Below are positions 26,228-35,039 of a DNA stretch of 64,000 nt, one piece after another. The position numbers were made by a program, and so were the translations under genes. Source of the stretch: Serratia sp. PL17. GTDB taxonomy: Bacteria > Pseudomonadota > Gammaproteobacteria > Enterobacterales > Enterobacteriaceae. The notes under the pieces were generated by a model. It was not told where the DNA came from and did not search any database. It worked only from the letters and a program-made list of their open reading frames with translations. The stretch covers positions 159,905-223,904 of the forward strand of contig NZ_JAFIBY010000009.1 in NCBI RefSeq assembly GCF_017832355.1. Reading direction: 5' to 3'. Within the stretch, counting starts at the first letter, position 1. Every line of letters starts with the position of its first letter.

Positions 26228-29200
26228 TCAGAAATGCCAGGTAAAACCGGCGTTAACGCTGTTGTCCTGGTAGTTTTGCGACAGCAGGCCACCATAGCCC
26301 AGCGACAGGGTGGCATTCTTGTTCACCGCCACTTCTGCACTGGCCTTCAGCACCGCACCGTCACGCGATGCCGACACGCTGTTCACCACAAACGGGGAAC
26401 TGCCGCCGTTGAATCTCAGCCCGGTACCGCGATCCAGATCCCCGTACTGATGCTGCCAACCCAGTTCGCTGCGCAGCGCCACCGACGTGGTTTTGCTCGC
26501 CTGCCACTCGGTATCCGCACGCAGACCCAGCGTTGATACCGTGGCGTCGGTGTGCTGTTTGTCGCCGTGCAACGCCGCCGCCCTGCCGTCTTCCGCAATA
26601 CCGTTGTTCTGGAAGTTGATGTACGCCAGGTTGGCGAACGGCTCCAGATTGACCCAGCCCGCCTTCACGCTGTAACCCGCTTCGGCAAACACCTGCTCCG
26701 TGCGTGCACTGTATTTCGCGGTTTCACGATCTGACTGCATGCCGTAATTGACCGAGCGTGAGGTGTCGAAGCGGTGCCAGGTGTAACCCCCGCCGGCACG
26801 CAGCGCCAGTTCACCGAACTGTTTGCCGCCGTACACCGCCAGGTGGTAGTTGTCGCTGTCCGCGTTCGAGCCGTAGCCCCCGTCCAGTGACGTCCGGGTG
26901 TAGCCCGTTGCCACCCCAAGCCGCCATTCATCCGCCAGCGCCGAGTCCAGCCCCACCAGCACGCCGTAGGTCGATGCCTGATAACCCGTGGCATTGGCAT
27001 CGCCCGACGCATGGTCCCAGGCGCCCAGCAGCTGCGCCCAGGCACCGCCGTCGTCGTCCGCCTTGATGTCCGATGACGTTGCCAGCCCTTCTGCCTGACG
27101 CAGGCGGCCGTTCAATGCATCACGCAGGTAACGGCTGTCGTTGACCTGTGCCGAGGCGATATCCGCGTGAACTTGCCCCGACAGCTGTCGGAAGGCCTGA
27201 CGGGCCTCCCCGACCGAACCGGCATTCAGGATGCTCTCGAACACCGGGTTGCCCGCCGCCAGCGCGTCTGCCGCTGCCGCCACCGCACGCTCGTTTTGCG
27301 TTTGCGCCACGCTGGCAAAGGAGGTGTCGTTACGGCCGACGCTCAGCGTGACCTGATTCGGTTGGTAAGCCAGATTGGCATCCAGGAAAGGAGAGAACGT
27401 TGAAGCAGAGGTAAACTGCCCGCTAATACCCTGCTGGGCAGCCAATATGTTGTATTGCTGGCCGAGCAGGCTGCCCACGCTGCCTTGCGACAACAGATTA
27501 GTATTTTGCTCTTGCAGCACCACGACCTGACCGCCGCCGATCGTCGCCGATCCGCTGCTTTGGATCCGATCGCTCTGGCCGCTCGGTGCCACTTCCACCG
27601 CGTAGCGCGAACCCGGTTCGAAGCTGACGTTATTCGTCACATTCAAGGTGCCAATCGAGTTGCCGGGTGCCACGGTGCCGCCACTGCGCGCGGTCAATGA
27701 GCCCACCGTACCGGAGCCACCCAGTACGCCGGCGTTTTGCACCCTAACGTCCGACGTGACAGAACCGTTAATCGCCAACAGACCTTGATTGATCAGCGTG
27801 GGTCCGGCGTAGCTGTTATTGCCGGTCAGCACCAACGTGCCGATACCCTGTTTGGTCAAGCCACCATGCCCGGCAATGTTGTTACTCCAAACATCCAGCC
27901 CACAATGAATATCGTCACACACACGTTCGGTCGGTTTGCCCTTGTCCAGCACCGCGCCAACACCCGGCAGATTCACGACGAACTGCTCAGGGCCGTAAGC
28001 CCCACTAACCCGAAATTCTTCAGGAATATCCTGCTCGGTAACAAACATGCCCGGACCGTGAATCGCCTTGCCCAGGTTGATCATCCCCCAGCCGTACAGC
28101 GCATCGATGCCCGGTGCCCCCATATCGGTGGTGGTGGTCTTCAACACCGTGGCAACCTGCGCACCGGTCATGTACGGGAAGCGCTCCATCAGCACCGCGA
28201 CACTGCCGGCCACGTGGGGTGCCGCCATTGAAGTCCCGCTGTATTTGGCATAGCCGGTGGTCAGGTTATCAACGCTGTTACCTTCGATAATCGAGCTGTA
28301 TACCTTGGTGCCCGGCGCGGCAACGCAGAAGCTGGCGGTATAACCGCAGCGTGAGGAGAAGGTACTGATGCTGTAATCACCGGTGTTCTTCGGATCCTGA
28401 AGGCTGGCGACCGACAGCCAGTTGGGGGCGATTTCTGGCACAAAGTAGGCCAGCCCGGCCATCGCGTCCGGGTTATTCAGGTTGTAGTCGTTGCCGGCGG
28501 CAAAAATGGTAACAATGCCGCTGCGTGCTGCATCGATCGCACCCTGATAGGCACCACCGGCTTTAGTACCCAGAATTTGTTTGATTTGATCGAACTGTTT
28601 CTGTGCGTCGGCGAGCGTGAAGTGGGGATAGGCCGGATCCTTGCCGCCCTGATCGAACTTCTCGGTGATGCCGATACCCCAACTGTTGTTGATAATGCGT
28701 GCACCGCTGGCGATCAGCGCATCCCAGCCCGCTTGATACACCGCACCATCGTTGCCGAGAATGATGCCGTCCTCCGGCCCCGGGTCACCATTTTCTGCAC
28801 TGATGATCTGTGCATTGAACGCCACACCGTGCATCTCGCCGCCATCGCGATTACCGGCAGCGATGCCGCCCACATGTGTGCCGTGTGAACCCAGCGTGCC
28901 GTCAGAATCTACGCTCGGCGTACCGTCATAGCGGAATGCATCCCCTTTTTTCACGGGAATATAGGGATCGGTGTATTCGCGGATACCCGTAGTGACCAGA
29001 TTGATCACTTTGTCTTGGCTGGCGAACTCCGGGTGCTTGGCATATACCGGTTGATCGAAAATGCCAAGCTTTACGCCTTTTCCGCTATAACCGGCGGCGT
29101 AGGCCTGATCGGCGTGAATTGCCCCCAGGCCCCATTCTGCGTTGAATTCTTTACTGCGCCAGCTGGCTGGATCACCTGATTTACCGCTCTCTATATAGGG

Positions 29201-29329
29201 TGCCGCTTGCACTCCACCGATCGCCGCCAGGCAAAAAAGCATCGCACTCCACTGTGCACGATTAACACCAATTTCAGGCCAGCCGAAGGCCGCCTGAACA
29301 GGCTTGACTCCTTTACGTCTATTTTCCAT
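26228..29329 (-). CDS. Autotransporter subtilisin-like serine protease (copy 2)
   Basis: 1033 residues, same layout as its neighbour: an unusually long signal region (about 43 residues, ending VQAA), S8 domain with Asp92 (GIFDQP), His149 (SHGTHVGG), Asn280 (AAGND) and Ser367 (GTSMAAPHV), passenger repeat, and barrel ending NAGFTWHF. The protease domains of the two copies are clearly diverged while the barrel and repeat coding regions are almost identical, at a constant offset of 3170 bases. Two intact proteases with different substrates but a shared export barrel are likely. It is first in transcription order. Confidence 0.93.
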   Translation of the reverse strand: MENRRKGVKPVQAAFGWPEIGVNRAQWSAMLFCLAAIGGVQAAPYIESGKSGDPASWRSKEFNAEWGLGAIHADQAYAAGYSGKGVKLGIFDQPVYAKHPEFASQDKVINLVTTGIREYTDPYIPVKKGDAFRYDGTPSVDSDGTLGSHGTHVGGIAAGNRDGGEMHGVAFNAQIISAENGDPGPEDGIILGNDGAVYQAGWDALIASGARIINNSWGIGITEKFDQGGKDPAYPHFTLADAQKQFDQIKQILGTKAGGAYQGAIDAARSGIVTIFAAGNDYNLNNPDAMAGLAYFVPEIAPNWLSVASLQDPKNTGDYSISTFSSRCGYTASFCVAAPGTKVYSSIIEGNSVDNLTTGYAKYSGTSMAAPHVAGSVAVLMERFPYMTGAQVATVLKTTTTDMGAPGIDALYGWGMINLGKAIHGPGMFVTEQDIPEEFRVSGAYGPEQFVVNLPGVGAVLDKGKPTERVCDDIHCGLDVWSNNIAGHGGLTKQGIGTLVLTGNNSYAGPTLINQGLLAINGSVTSDVRVQNAGVLGGSGTVGSLTARSGGTVAPGNSIGTLNVTNNVSFEPGSRYAVEVAPSGQSDRIQSSGSATIGGGQVVVLQEQNTNLLSQGSVGSLLGQQYNILAAQQGISGQFTSASTFSPFLDANLAYQPNQVTLSVGRNDTSFASVAQTQNERAVAAAADALAAGNPVFESILNAGSVGEARQAFRQLSGQVHADIASAQVNDSRYLRDALNGRLRQAEGLATSSDIKADDDGGAWAQLLGAWDHASGDANATGYQASTYGVLVGLDSALADEWRLGVATGYTRTSLDGGYGSNADSDNYHLAVYGGKQFGELALRAGGGYTWHRFDTSRSVNYGMQSDRETAKYSARTEQVFAEAGYSVKAGWVNLEPFANLAYINFQNNGIAEDGRAAALHGDKQHTDATVSTLGLRADTEWQASKTTSVALRSELGWQHQYGDLDRGTGLRFNGGSSPFVVNSVSASRDGAVLKASAEVAVNKNATLSLGYGGLLSQNYQDNSVNAGFTWHF
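26240..27362. repeat. Near-identical 1.1-kb repeat coding the autotransporter barrel (second copy at 23070-24192)
   Basis: The segment repeats bases 23070-24192 at an offset of 3170, with only scattered substitutions. A second conserved block covers about 27536-27776 (24366-24606), the passenger repeat. Between and beyond these, the two genes differ clearly. The pattern suggests gene conversion or recent duplication with later exchange of the front part. Confidence 0.85.
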
Positions 29330-29736
29330 CCCAGATACCGTCCATTGTTGTTTGCAAATGTCTCATTGATTTTTTTGTGTAACAGTTTCGTAACACCAAA
29401 TAAATAAAGCACAACAATCTCAAGCACGCCTAATGTGTCAAAGGCGCAGGGACGTCACAGGAGAATGCAATTAAGGGGCAAATAAGGTGGGGAGATATAA
29501 GGAAATTCAATGGTTAAAAAAGGCGGGGAATGCTCCGTTTTTCGCAGCAAAAAACAGAAATAATTATCTGATAAATATAGATAATAGAAACAAAAAAAGC
29601 CGAATGGGGCCCCCCATCCAGCCTATTTAAAAATGCTTAAAACGCTCTTTTTATCACTTTAAATTATAACAATTGCCAATACTCACTCAGTGAAATCTGC
29701 TGGTTTTCGCTGAGAATGGCTATAAAAATTGGACTA
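29330..29736. other. AT-rich spacer upstream of the protease pair
   Basis: 407 bases without a gene. It holds the promoter region of the protease genes (minus strand; a TTGACA at 29436-29441 is the best -35, but the -10 is not clear) and the terminator of the TetR gene at 29591-29623. Nothing else was recognised. Confidence 0.5.
29591..29623 (-). terminator. Terminator of the TetR gene
   Basis: On the minus strand a hairpin around ATGGGG/CCCCAT, extended by wobble pairs, ends in CGGC followed by seven T (29592-29598). About 115 bases past the TetR stop. Confidence 0.6.
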
Positions 29737-30351
29737 TCATGCTAGCGGTTTTCTGCTGTTCATCGCATCTTCTTCGGCCTGACGAATAATGGCTTTCGCC
29801 ATCCACTGCGTTACATCCTGAATGCCGTCGAGATCCAACCCCCAGATATCTTTCAGTACCAGGAAAACTTCCGAGCCATAAATCAAAGAAAAAGAATGAA
29901 TGACTCGTTGCAGAGCTTCAGACGGCAGTTTATCCCGGAGTGGTTCGACCGCCAGATTAAGCAGGCGCTTACGGTTACCGCGGACAAATTTTTCACCCGG
30001 TGTCGCTTTCGCCCACTGCTGTAACGAAAGCTGCAACGCGGCACGCAAAGCCCCTTCATGCTGCTCCATTTGGGGATAAGCAAAAGTGAGCAGTTGCTGA
30101 ATGCGTTTCAGCGCGTCCTGATCCTGTGGCTGCCATTCCAGAATCGGCCCCAGGCTTTCGGCCACAACCGCGGCAATCAATTCACTTTGGGTGGGGAAAT
30201 AACGATAGGCAGTAGCACGAGATACCTGCGCATGTGCGGCAAGCTCGGTGATGGAAGGAAATACCCCTTCGTCATACAACGCCATGGCACTGGCCAGCAA
30301 TAAACGATGGGTTCTTGCTCGTGTCGACGTCAGAGTTTGGTCCTGTTTCAT
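29737..30351 (-). CDS. TetR-family regulator of the neighbouring UPF0261 gene
   Basis: 204 residues from the ATG at 30351 (MKQDQTLTSTRARTHRLLLA); the frame extends upstream but without similarity. The N-terminal TetR DNA-binding domain is clear: ITELAAHAQVSRATAYRYFPTQSEL. The C-terminal half is a divergent ligand domain. It is divergent from the gene at 30646; a palindrome in the spacer (30472-30495) with a third half-site over the probable promoter suggests it represses itself and that gene. The ligand is unknown. Confidence 0.85.
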   Translation of the reverse strand: MKQDQTLTSTRARTHRLLLASAMALYDEGVFPSITELAAHAQVSRATAYRYFPTQSELIAAVVAESLGPILEWQPQDQDALKRIQQLLTFAYPQMEQHEGALRAALQLSLQQWAKATPGEKFVRGNRKRLLNLAVEPLRDKLPSEALQRVIHSFSLIYGSEVFLVLKDIWGLDLDGIQDVTQWMAKAIIRQAEEDAMNSRKPLA

Positions 30352-30471
30352 GGGAAAAGCAGTTATTACCACAGCTACCTCATCATACTTGTTCGCTTCC
30401 CCCGTCCCGGGACAACACGCGATAACCACAAAACCGACAGTATTCCACTTCGTCGGTGGCATTCGATGGCC

Positions 30472-30495
30472 AAAATGAGACTAGCATCTCATTTT
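30472..30495. promoter_or_regulatory. Probable TetR operator
   Basis: Inverted repeat AAAATGAGA-CTAGCA-TCTCATTTT. A further half-site TCTCATT at about 30530-30536 lies over the -10 of the promoter of the gene at 30646. Confidence 0.75.
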
Positions 30496-30509
30496 GAACT
30501 CACCTGGCC

Positions 30510-30538
30510 TTGCATAAATAACACTACCGTCTCATTAT
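30510..30538 (+). promoter_or_regulatory. Probable promoter of the UPF0261 gene
   Basis: TTGCAT (30510-30515), 17-base spacer, CATTAT (30533-30538), overlapping a TCTCATT operator half-site. The distance to the GTG start is about 100 bases. Confidence 0.5.
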
Positions 30539-30645
30539 GTAGATATATTAATCATTCAGAATTAAATAGCCAACACCAGGGATTCAAATTAATAAATAAC
30601 ACTATAATTTTAATAAATAAATTATAAATTCCGCAGGAATAAGCA

Positions 30646-31893
30646 GTGATTGATACTTCAAAATTTATCTACATTGCTACCACAGCAGATACCAAAGGAC
30701 AAGAACAGGAGTATATTCGCCAGGCACTCGCCAACCTCGCTTTACCTACTTTGACCGTCGATCTCTCAACGCGTCTTCTTCCCACGCACTCACTCACCGA
30801 TATCAGCGCTGCGGACATTGCCCGTTATCACCCCGAGGGAGCTAACGCCGTATTTTGTCATGACCGGGGCCAAGCCATTGCCGCTATGGCCGTCGCTTTC
30901 GAACGCTTTATTTTGACTCGTCACGATATTGCGGCCCTGCTTGGCCTGGGTGGTTCCGGCGGTACAGCCATTATCACCCCAGCAATGCAGCAGTTGCCTA
31001 TTGGCCTGCCAAAATTAATGGTCTCAAGCATGGCAGCAGGTGACGTCTCGGCCTATGTCGGCAACAGCGATATCACCATGCTGTACTCCGTCACAGACAT
31101 CGCCGGTCTCAACCGTATTTCACGGCGCGTCCTGAATAATGCAGCGTGCCAGATTGCAGGAGCCGTACGCTTTGCTTCCCACGATGATGCCGAGGGTAAA
31201 CCCGCGCTCGGTTTGACAATGTTTGGTGTCACCACGCCCTGTATACAAAACGTTGTTGCCGCGCTTGAGCCCTACTGGGACTGCTTGGTATTCCACGCAA
31301 CGGGCAGCGGTGGTAGAGCACTGGAAAAGTTGATCGACAGCCGTTTGCTCAGTGCCGCGTTGGATCTGACCATCACTGAGGTGGCCGATTATCTGTTCGA
31401 TGGTGTTCTGCCCTGCAATGAAGAGCGTTTCGGTGCCATCGCCCGTACCGGTATCCCTTGCGTACTGTCTTGTGGCGCAATGGACATGATCAATTTTGGG
31501 TCGCCCGACACCGTGCCGGCACGCTATGCCGGACGCCTACGCCATCAACATAACCCCCAGGTTACACTGGTGCGCACCACGCCACAGGAGAATGCGCAGA
31601 TAGGACGTTGGATCGGGGAAAAAATGAATGCATGCACCGGCGAAATACGTTTTGTGATCCCCGGAGGCGGGGTCTCCGCGCTGGATGCGCCAGGGCAGCC
31701 CTTTTGGGATCCGTTAGCTTTAGACGCTTTTGTTCAAGCGCTGGAAAGCACGATGCAGCCGACAAAAAAACGGCAGTTGATAAAAACGGATTATCATATT
31801 AACGACCCGCGATTTTCGCAGGTTATTACCGAGCAATTTCAGCACATTGCCAGCAAACTGGATGCAACTTATCCATTACCCTCGCCGGAGTGA
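30646..31893 (+). CDS. Tm-1-like ATP-binding domain protein (UPF0261 family)
   Basis: 415 residues starting at GTG (30646) after a CAGGAA ribosome site. It belongs to the Tm-1-like/UPF0261 family, related to the N-terminal domain of the plant Tm-1 resistance protein that binds ATP. The glycine-rich [27 protein letters not shown] segment (about 98-125) is the family signature, split here only for description. Relatives are usually encoded next to a TIM-barrel phosphoenolpyruvate-mutase-like partner; none is present in this window. Repression by the divergent TetR protein is likely. Biochemical role unknown. Confidence 0.82.
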   Translation: MIDTSKFIYIATTADTKGQEQEYIRQALANLALPTLTVDLSTRLLPTHSLTDISAADIARYHPEGANAVFCHDRGQAIAAMAVAFERFILTRHDIAALLGLGGSGGTAIITPAMQQLPIGLPKLMVSSMAAGDVSAYVGNSDITMLYSVTDIAGLNRISRRVLNNAACQIAGAVRFASHDDAEGKPALGLTMFGVTTPCIQNVVAALEPYWDCLVFHATGSGGRALEKLIDSRLLSAALDLTITEVADYLFDGVLPCNEERFGAIARTGIPCVLSCGAMDMINFGSPDTVPARYAGRLRHQHNPQVTLVRTTPQENAQIGRWIGEKMNACTGEIRFVIPGGGVSALDAPGQPFWDPLALDAFVQALESTMQPTKKRQLIKTDYHINDPRFSQVITEQFQHIASKLDATYPLPSPE

Positions 31894-31913
31894 ATATTTT
31901 CGCCACGAAAAAT

Positions 31914-31945
31914 AAAAAGGGCCAGATTATTATCTGGCCCTTTTT
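31914..31945. terminator. Bidirectional terminator
   Basis: Perfect 14-bp inverted repeat AAAAAGGGCCAGAT / ATCTGGCCCTTTTT with a TATT loop, between two convergent genes. Confidence 0.9.
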
Positions 31946-31963
31946 ACTTACCTCATGAAATTA

Positions 31964-32464
31964 TTACTGTGCAGTCGTAGTTTTCGACTTCATATTATTC
32001 ATGTGGTCCATCATTTTCTGTTCGCGTTTCTGATAATTCTCATTGTATTGTTTTTTCTGCTCAGGCGTCAGCAGGTTATACATTTTATTTTCAGCTTTCG
32101 CGCGTTCCAACATATGTTCGGATTGCGTTTTGCTGATGGCATCAATTTGCGTTTTCGCTTTGGCTTCGTCGAAGCTGTCGGAAGCGACCAGACTATGTAG
32201 TGCCTGACGCTCCTCTTTCATTCCTGCGCCACGCTTCTGGTGCGATTCCTTCATGATGTCGCGCATCTGTTGGCGCTGTTGTTCTGTCAGGTTCAGGCCC
32301 GCAAATGGCCCACCCTTGCCTTCGCCTTTATGGTGCATCATTTTCATCGGTGCAGCCGATGAGTCAGCCGCCGCCGGTGCCGTTGTGGTATCCGCAGCAA
32401 AAGCCATAGAAGCAGAACCCAGCGCCAGAGTAGAGGCAACAAATAAAGCAGTCAGTTTACGCAT
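31964..32464 (-). CDS. spy: Spy/CpxP-family periplasmic chaperone
   Basis: 166 residues from the ATG at 32464 (MRKLTALFVASTLALGSASM), with a clear signal peptide cleaved near AFA. The two family motifs are visible: LTEQQRQQMRDIM and LTPEQKKQYNE (LTxxQ). Spy is an ATP-independent chaperone that protects periplasmic proteins under envelope stress. In E. coli it is controlled by CpxR and BaeR; a GTAAA-N5-TAAAG stretch at about 32574 is only a weak CpxR-like match. An upstream ATG at 32491 is less likely because it would spoil the signal peptide. Distinguishing Spy from CpxP by sequence alone is not fully secure. Confidence 0.8.
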   Translation of the reverse strand: MRKLTALFVASTLALGSASMAFAADTTTAPAAADSSAAPMKMMHHKGEGKGGPFAGLNLTEQQRQQMRDIMKESHQKRGAGMKEERQALHSLVASDSFDEAKAKTQIDAISKTQSEHMLERAKAENKMYNLLTPEQKKQYNENYQKREQKMMDHMNNMKSKTTTAQ

Positions 32465-33028
32465 AATCATTTCCTTAACGTTATTCTTCATCAGGAGCGC
32501 TGTACGTGAACAGGCTCTTCTTTCTTCGGAGATAATAATAGTCTGATAAATATATAGTAATGCGATGGAGTGTAAATTTATTAAAGCCCAAAACAGTTTT
32601 AGTCACCAATAATGAGTGAATTATGAAGATAGTGCCTGGTATGCGGAAATTTTGATTTCACACTGGCTTAACACCCACCTCAACATGACGTTCAGCGCTA
32701 TAGGATTATTCCTGACAACCACTCGCTTCATTATAATTTAGTCCCCTCTGCTACAACCGTCCTGCAACAAGACGATGAAGGCATCTGTGCGCAAAAATCG
32801 TACTAACCTCTCGAATCAGCAGGTTCTCACTTACACTCTAAGGCAACGGGTGGCAATGTGTCGTTTACAGGGCAAAACTAATTATTGCTTATATAATAGT
32901 TTCGTCCACCGACAGTGAAAAACGTGTTATATGATGGAGATACGTGCACTACGGCCACTAACGGGCCAGAAACCTGCTGTTGCGCTCATCGCACAGCTCT
33001 GGCTGTCGTGCCCATTTGAGGAATCATC
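32465..33028. other. Long spacer between divergent spy and rpfR
   Basis: 564 bases without a convincing gene. It holds the spy promoter region (left) and that of rpfR (right). A TATAAT at 32892-32897 is the best -10 for rpfR, about 130 bases before its start, without a good -35 at the usual distance. Short frames here lack ribosome sites and similarity. Confidence 0.5.
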
Positions 33029-35023
33029 ATGTTCGCAGACCAAGGCCCTATGCTTCTTAACGCCCACTTTGGCACCAACAGCCCTTATTGGCGGTTGGCG
33101 TTTGACAGCAATGCCCTGGCGTTATCGGCAGTCAAAGGCAAAACACATATGGCTGTGGCGCTCAACGCCATGCAGGCTGCAAAAATCCGCCGTCTTAGCG
33201 GTATTACCGCCAGCTTGGATATCACGATAACGCTGGGCGGAGAGCCAATACACCTGCACCTGGTCGGTCGTCGGATCAACAATCTGGAGTGGGCGGGCAC
33301 CGCTTCCGCCTTCAGTGACACCCAATCGGTCGCTCGCGATCTGGTGCACGGCCTTTCCTTTGCCGAGCAAGTGGTGTCAGAAGCCAACTCCGTGATTGTG
33401 ATCGTCGATCAGCATGGCCGCATCCAGCGCTTCAACCGTCTAAGCGAAGAATACACCGGTCTGCACGAACATGATGTTATCGGCAAAAACGTCTTTCAAT
33501 TATTTATGAGTCCGGAAGAAGCCACGGCGTCGCGACGCAATATCGCCGGTTTTTTCCGCAACGGATCGTCCTATGAAGTCGAGCGCTGGATCAAAACGGT
33601 GAAGGGCGAACGGTTATTTTTGTTCCGTAATAAGTTCGTGCACAGTGGCAGCGGTAAAAATGAAGTCTTTCTGATTTGTTCCGGTACCGACATCACCGAA
33701 GAGCGTCGCGCCCAGGAACGCCTGCGCGTGCTGGCCAATACCGACATCATTACCGGCCTGCCCAACCGCAATGCCATCCAGGACAAAATCACCCAAGCGA
33801 TAGCCACGCGCGATGGTAACAACATCGGATTGGTGTATCTCGATCTCGACAACTTTAAAAAAGTGAATGATGCCTACGGCCATATGTTCGGCGATCGTTT
33901 ACTGGTGGAAGTGTCACTGGCGGTTCTTGGTTGCCTCGAACCAGACCAAACCCTGGCTCGCCTGGGGGGCGATGAGTTTCTGGTGTTAGCCCAAGAAGCC
34001 GACCGTGAGACGTTACAACAGCTCGCTCAGCATATTATCGACCGATTGAAAACGCCCTTCCGTATCGGCCTCATCGAGGTTTATACCGGTTGTTCCATCG
34101 GCATCGCGCTGTGTCCTGAACATGGCAACGATATCGACAGTCTGATCCGCAGTGCCGATACCGCCATGTATGTCGCCAAAGAACAGGGTAAACGCACCTA
34201 CACCGTGTTCTCGCCAGAGATGAACAAACGCGTCGCAGAATATATGTGGCTGGATACCAACTTGCGTAAGGGGTTGGAGCAGAATCAACTGGTGGTGTAC
34301 TACCAGCCCAAGATTGAAGCGCTCAGCGGCAAGGTGTGCAGCGTGGAAGCCCTGGTACGCTGGGATTCGCCCGAACGCGGCCTGATTCCCCCCCTGCAAT
34401 TTATCTCTTACGCGGAAGAGTCCGGCCTGATCGGGCCACTCGGCCGCTGGGTTCTGCAAACCGCCGCCAAACAGGCCGCACACTGGAAACGCCATGGGTT
34501 AGCACTGCGGATCGCGGTCAACCTTTCTGCACGGCAGTTGGTGGATGACTCCATCGTTGCGGATCTCGCACAGGTATTGCAACAGAATCAGTTGATGCCC
34601 TGCCTCTTGGACTTCGAGCTAACAGAAAGCAGCCTGATTGAGGACGAAAAACGGGCGCGAGAGGTGATCACCCGGCTACGCGAGCTGGGCGCGCAAGTCC
34701 ATCTGGATGACTTTGGCACGGGTTACTCTTCACTGGCACAGCTGTCGCGTATTCCGCTGGACGCCATCAAACTGGATAAAAGTTTTGTTCGTGGCGTGAA
34801 TTTCAATCCCGTTTCACAATCGCTGGTACGCGCTATCGTTGCAGCGGCAGAAGCACTCAAATTCCGGGTGATTGCCGAGGGTGTAGAGACCGAAAGCGAG
34901 AACCAGTTCCTCGACCAGGTCGGCGTTGATGAAAAACAGGGTTTTTTGTTTGCGCGGCCAATGCTCCCGGAACAGCTGGAGCATTGGCTGCAGTCTTATC
35001 GCCCGCAATCCCCCTCAGCGTGA
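33029..35023 (+). CDS. rpfR: PAS-GGDEF-EAL cyclic di-GMP protein, diffusible-signal receptor RpfR (PdeR/Gmr homologue)
   Basis: 664 residues, no membrane segment. An N-terminal region of about 100 residues corresponds to the RpfF-interaction domain known in Cronobacter RpfR; then a PAS domain (about 115-230), a GGDEF domain with intact ARLGGDEF, and an EAL domain with EALVRW and the DDFGTG motif. In RpfR proteins, binding of a cis-2-unsaturated fatty acid to the PAS domain raises cyclic di-GMP hydrolysis. The E. coli homologue is PdeR (Gmr, YciR), which lacks an RpfF partner. Here rpfF converges on it with a 16-base gap, so the RpfR name is preferred. Confidence 0.88.
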   Translation: MFADQGPMLLNAHFGTNSPYWRLAFDSNALALSAVKGKTHMAVALNAMQAAKIRRLSGITASLDITITLGGEPIHLHLVGRRINNLEWAGTASAFSDTQSVARDLVHGLSFAEQVVSEANSVIVIVDQHGRIQRFNRLSEEYTGLHEHDVIGKNVFQLFMSPEEATASRRNIAGFFRNGSSYEVERWIKTVKGERLFLFRNKFVHSGSGKNEVFLICSGTDITEERRAQERLRVLANTDIITGLPNRNAIQDKITQAIATRDGNNIGLVYLDLDNFKKVNDAYGHMFGDRLLVEVSLAVLGCLEPDQTLARLGGDEFLVLAQEADRETLQQLAQHIIDRLKTPFRIGLIEVYTGCSIGIALCPEHGNDIDSLIRSADTAMYVAKEQGKRTYTVFSPEMNKRVAEYMWLDTNLRKGLEQNQLVVYYQPKIEALSGKVCSVEALVRWDSPERGLIPPLQFISYAEESGLIGPLGRWVLQTAAKQAAHWKRHGLALRIAVNLSARQLVDDSIVADLAQVLQQNQLMPCLLDFELTESSLIEDEKRAREVITRLRELGAQVHLDDFGTGYSSLAQLSRIPLDAIKLDKSFVRGVNFNPVSQSLVRAIVAAAEALKFRVIAEGVETESENQFLDQVGVDEKQGFLFARPMLPEQLEHWLQSYRPQSPSA

Positions 35024-35039
35024 TGCGGGCGGAGTCATA

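Noticed and set aside
32931..33230. 99-codon open frame overlapping the start of rpfR
   Set aside because: Different frame from rpfR, no ribosome site and no similarity; rpfR from 33029 matches its family from the first residues.
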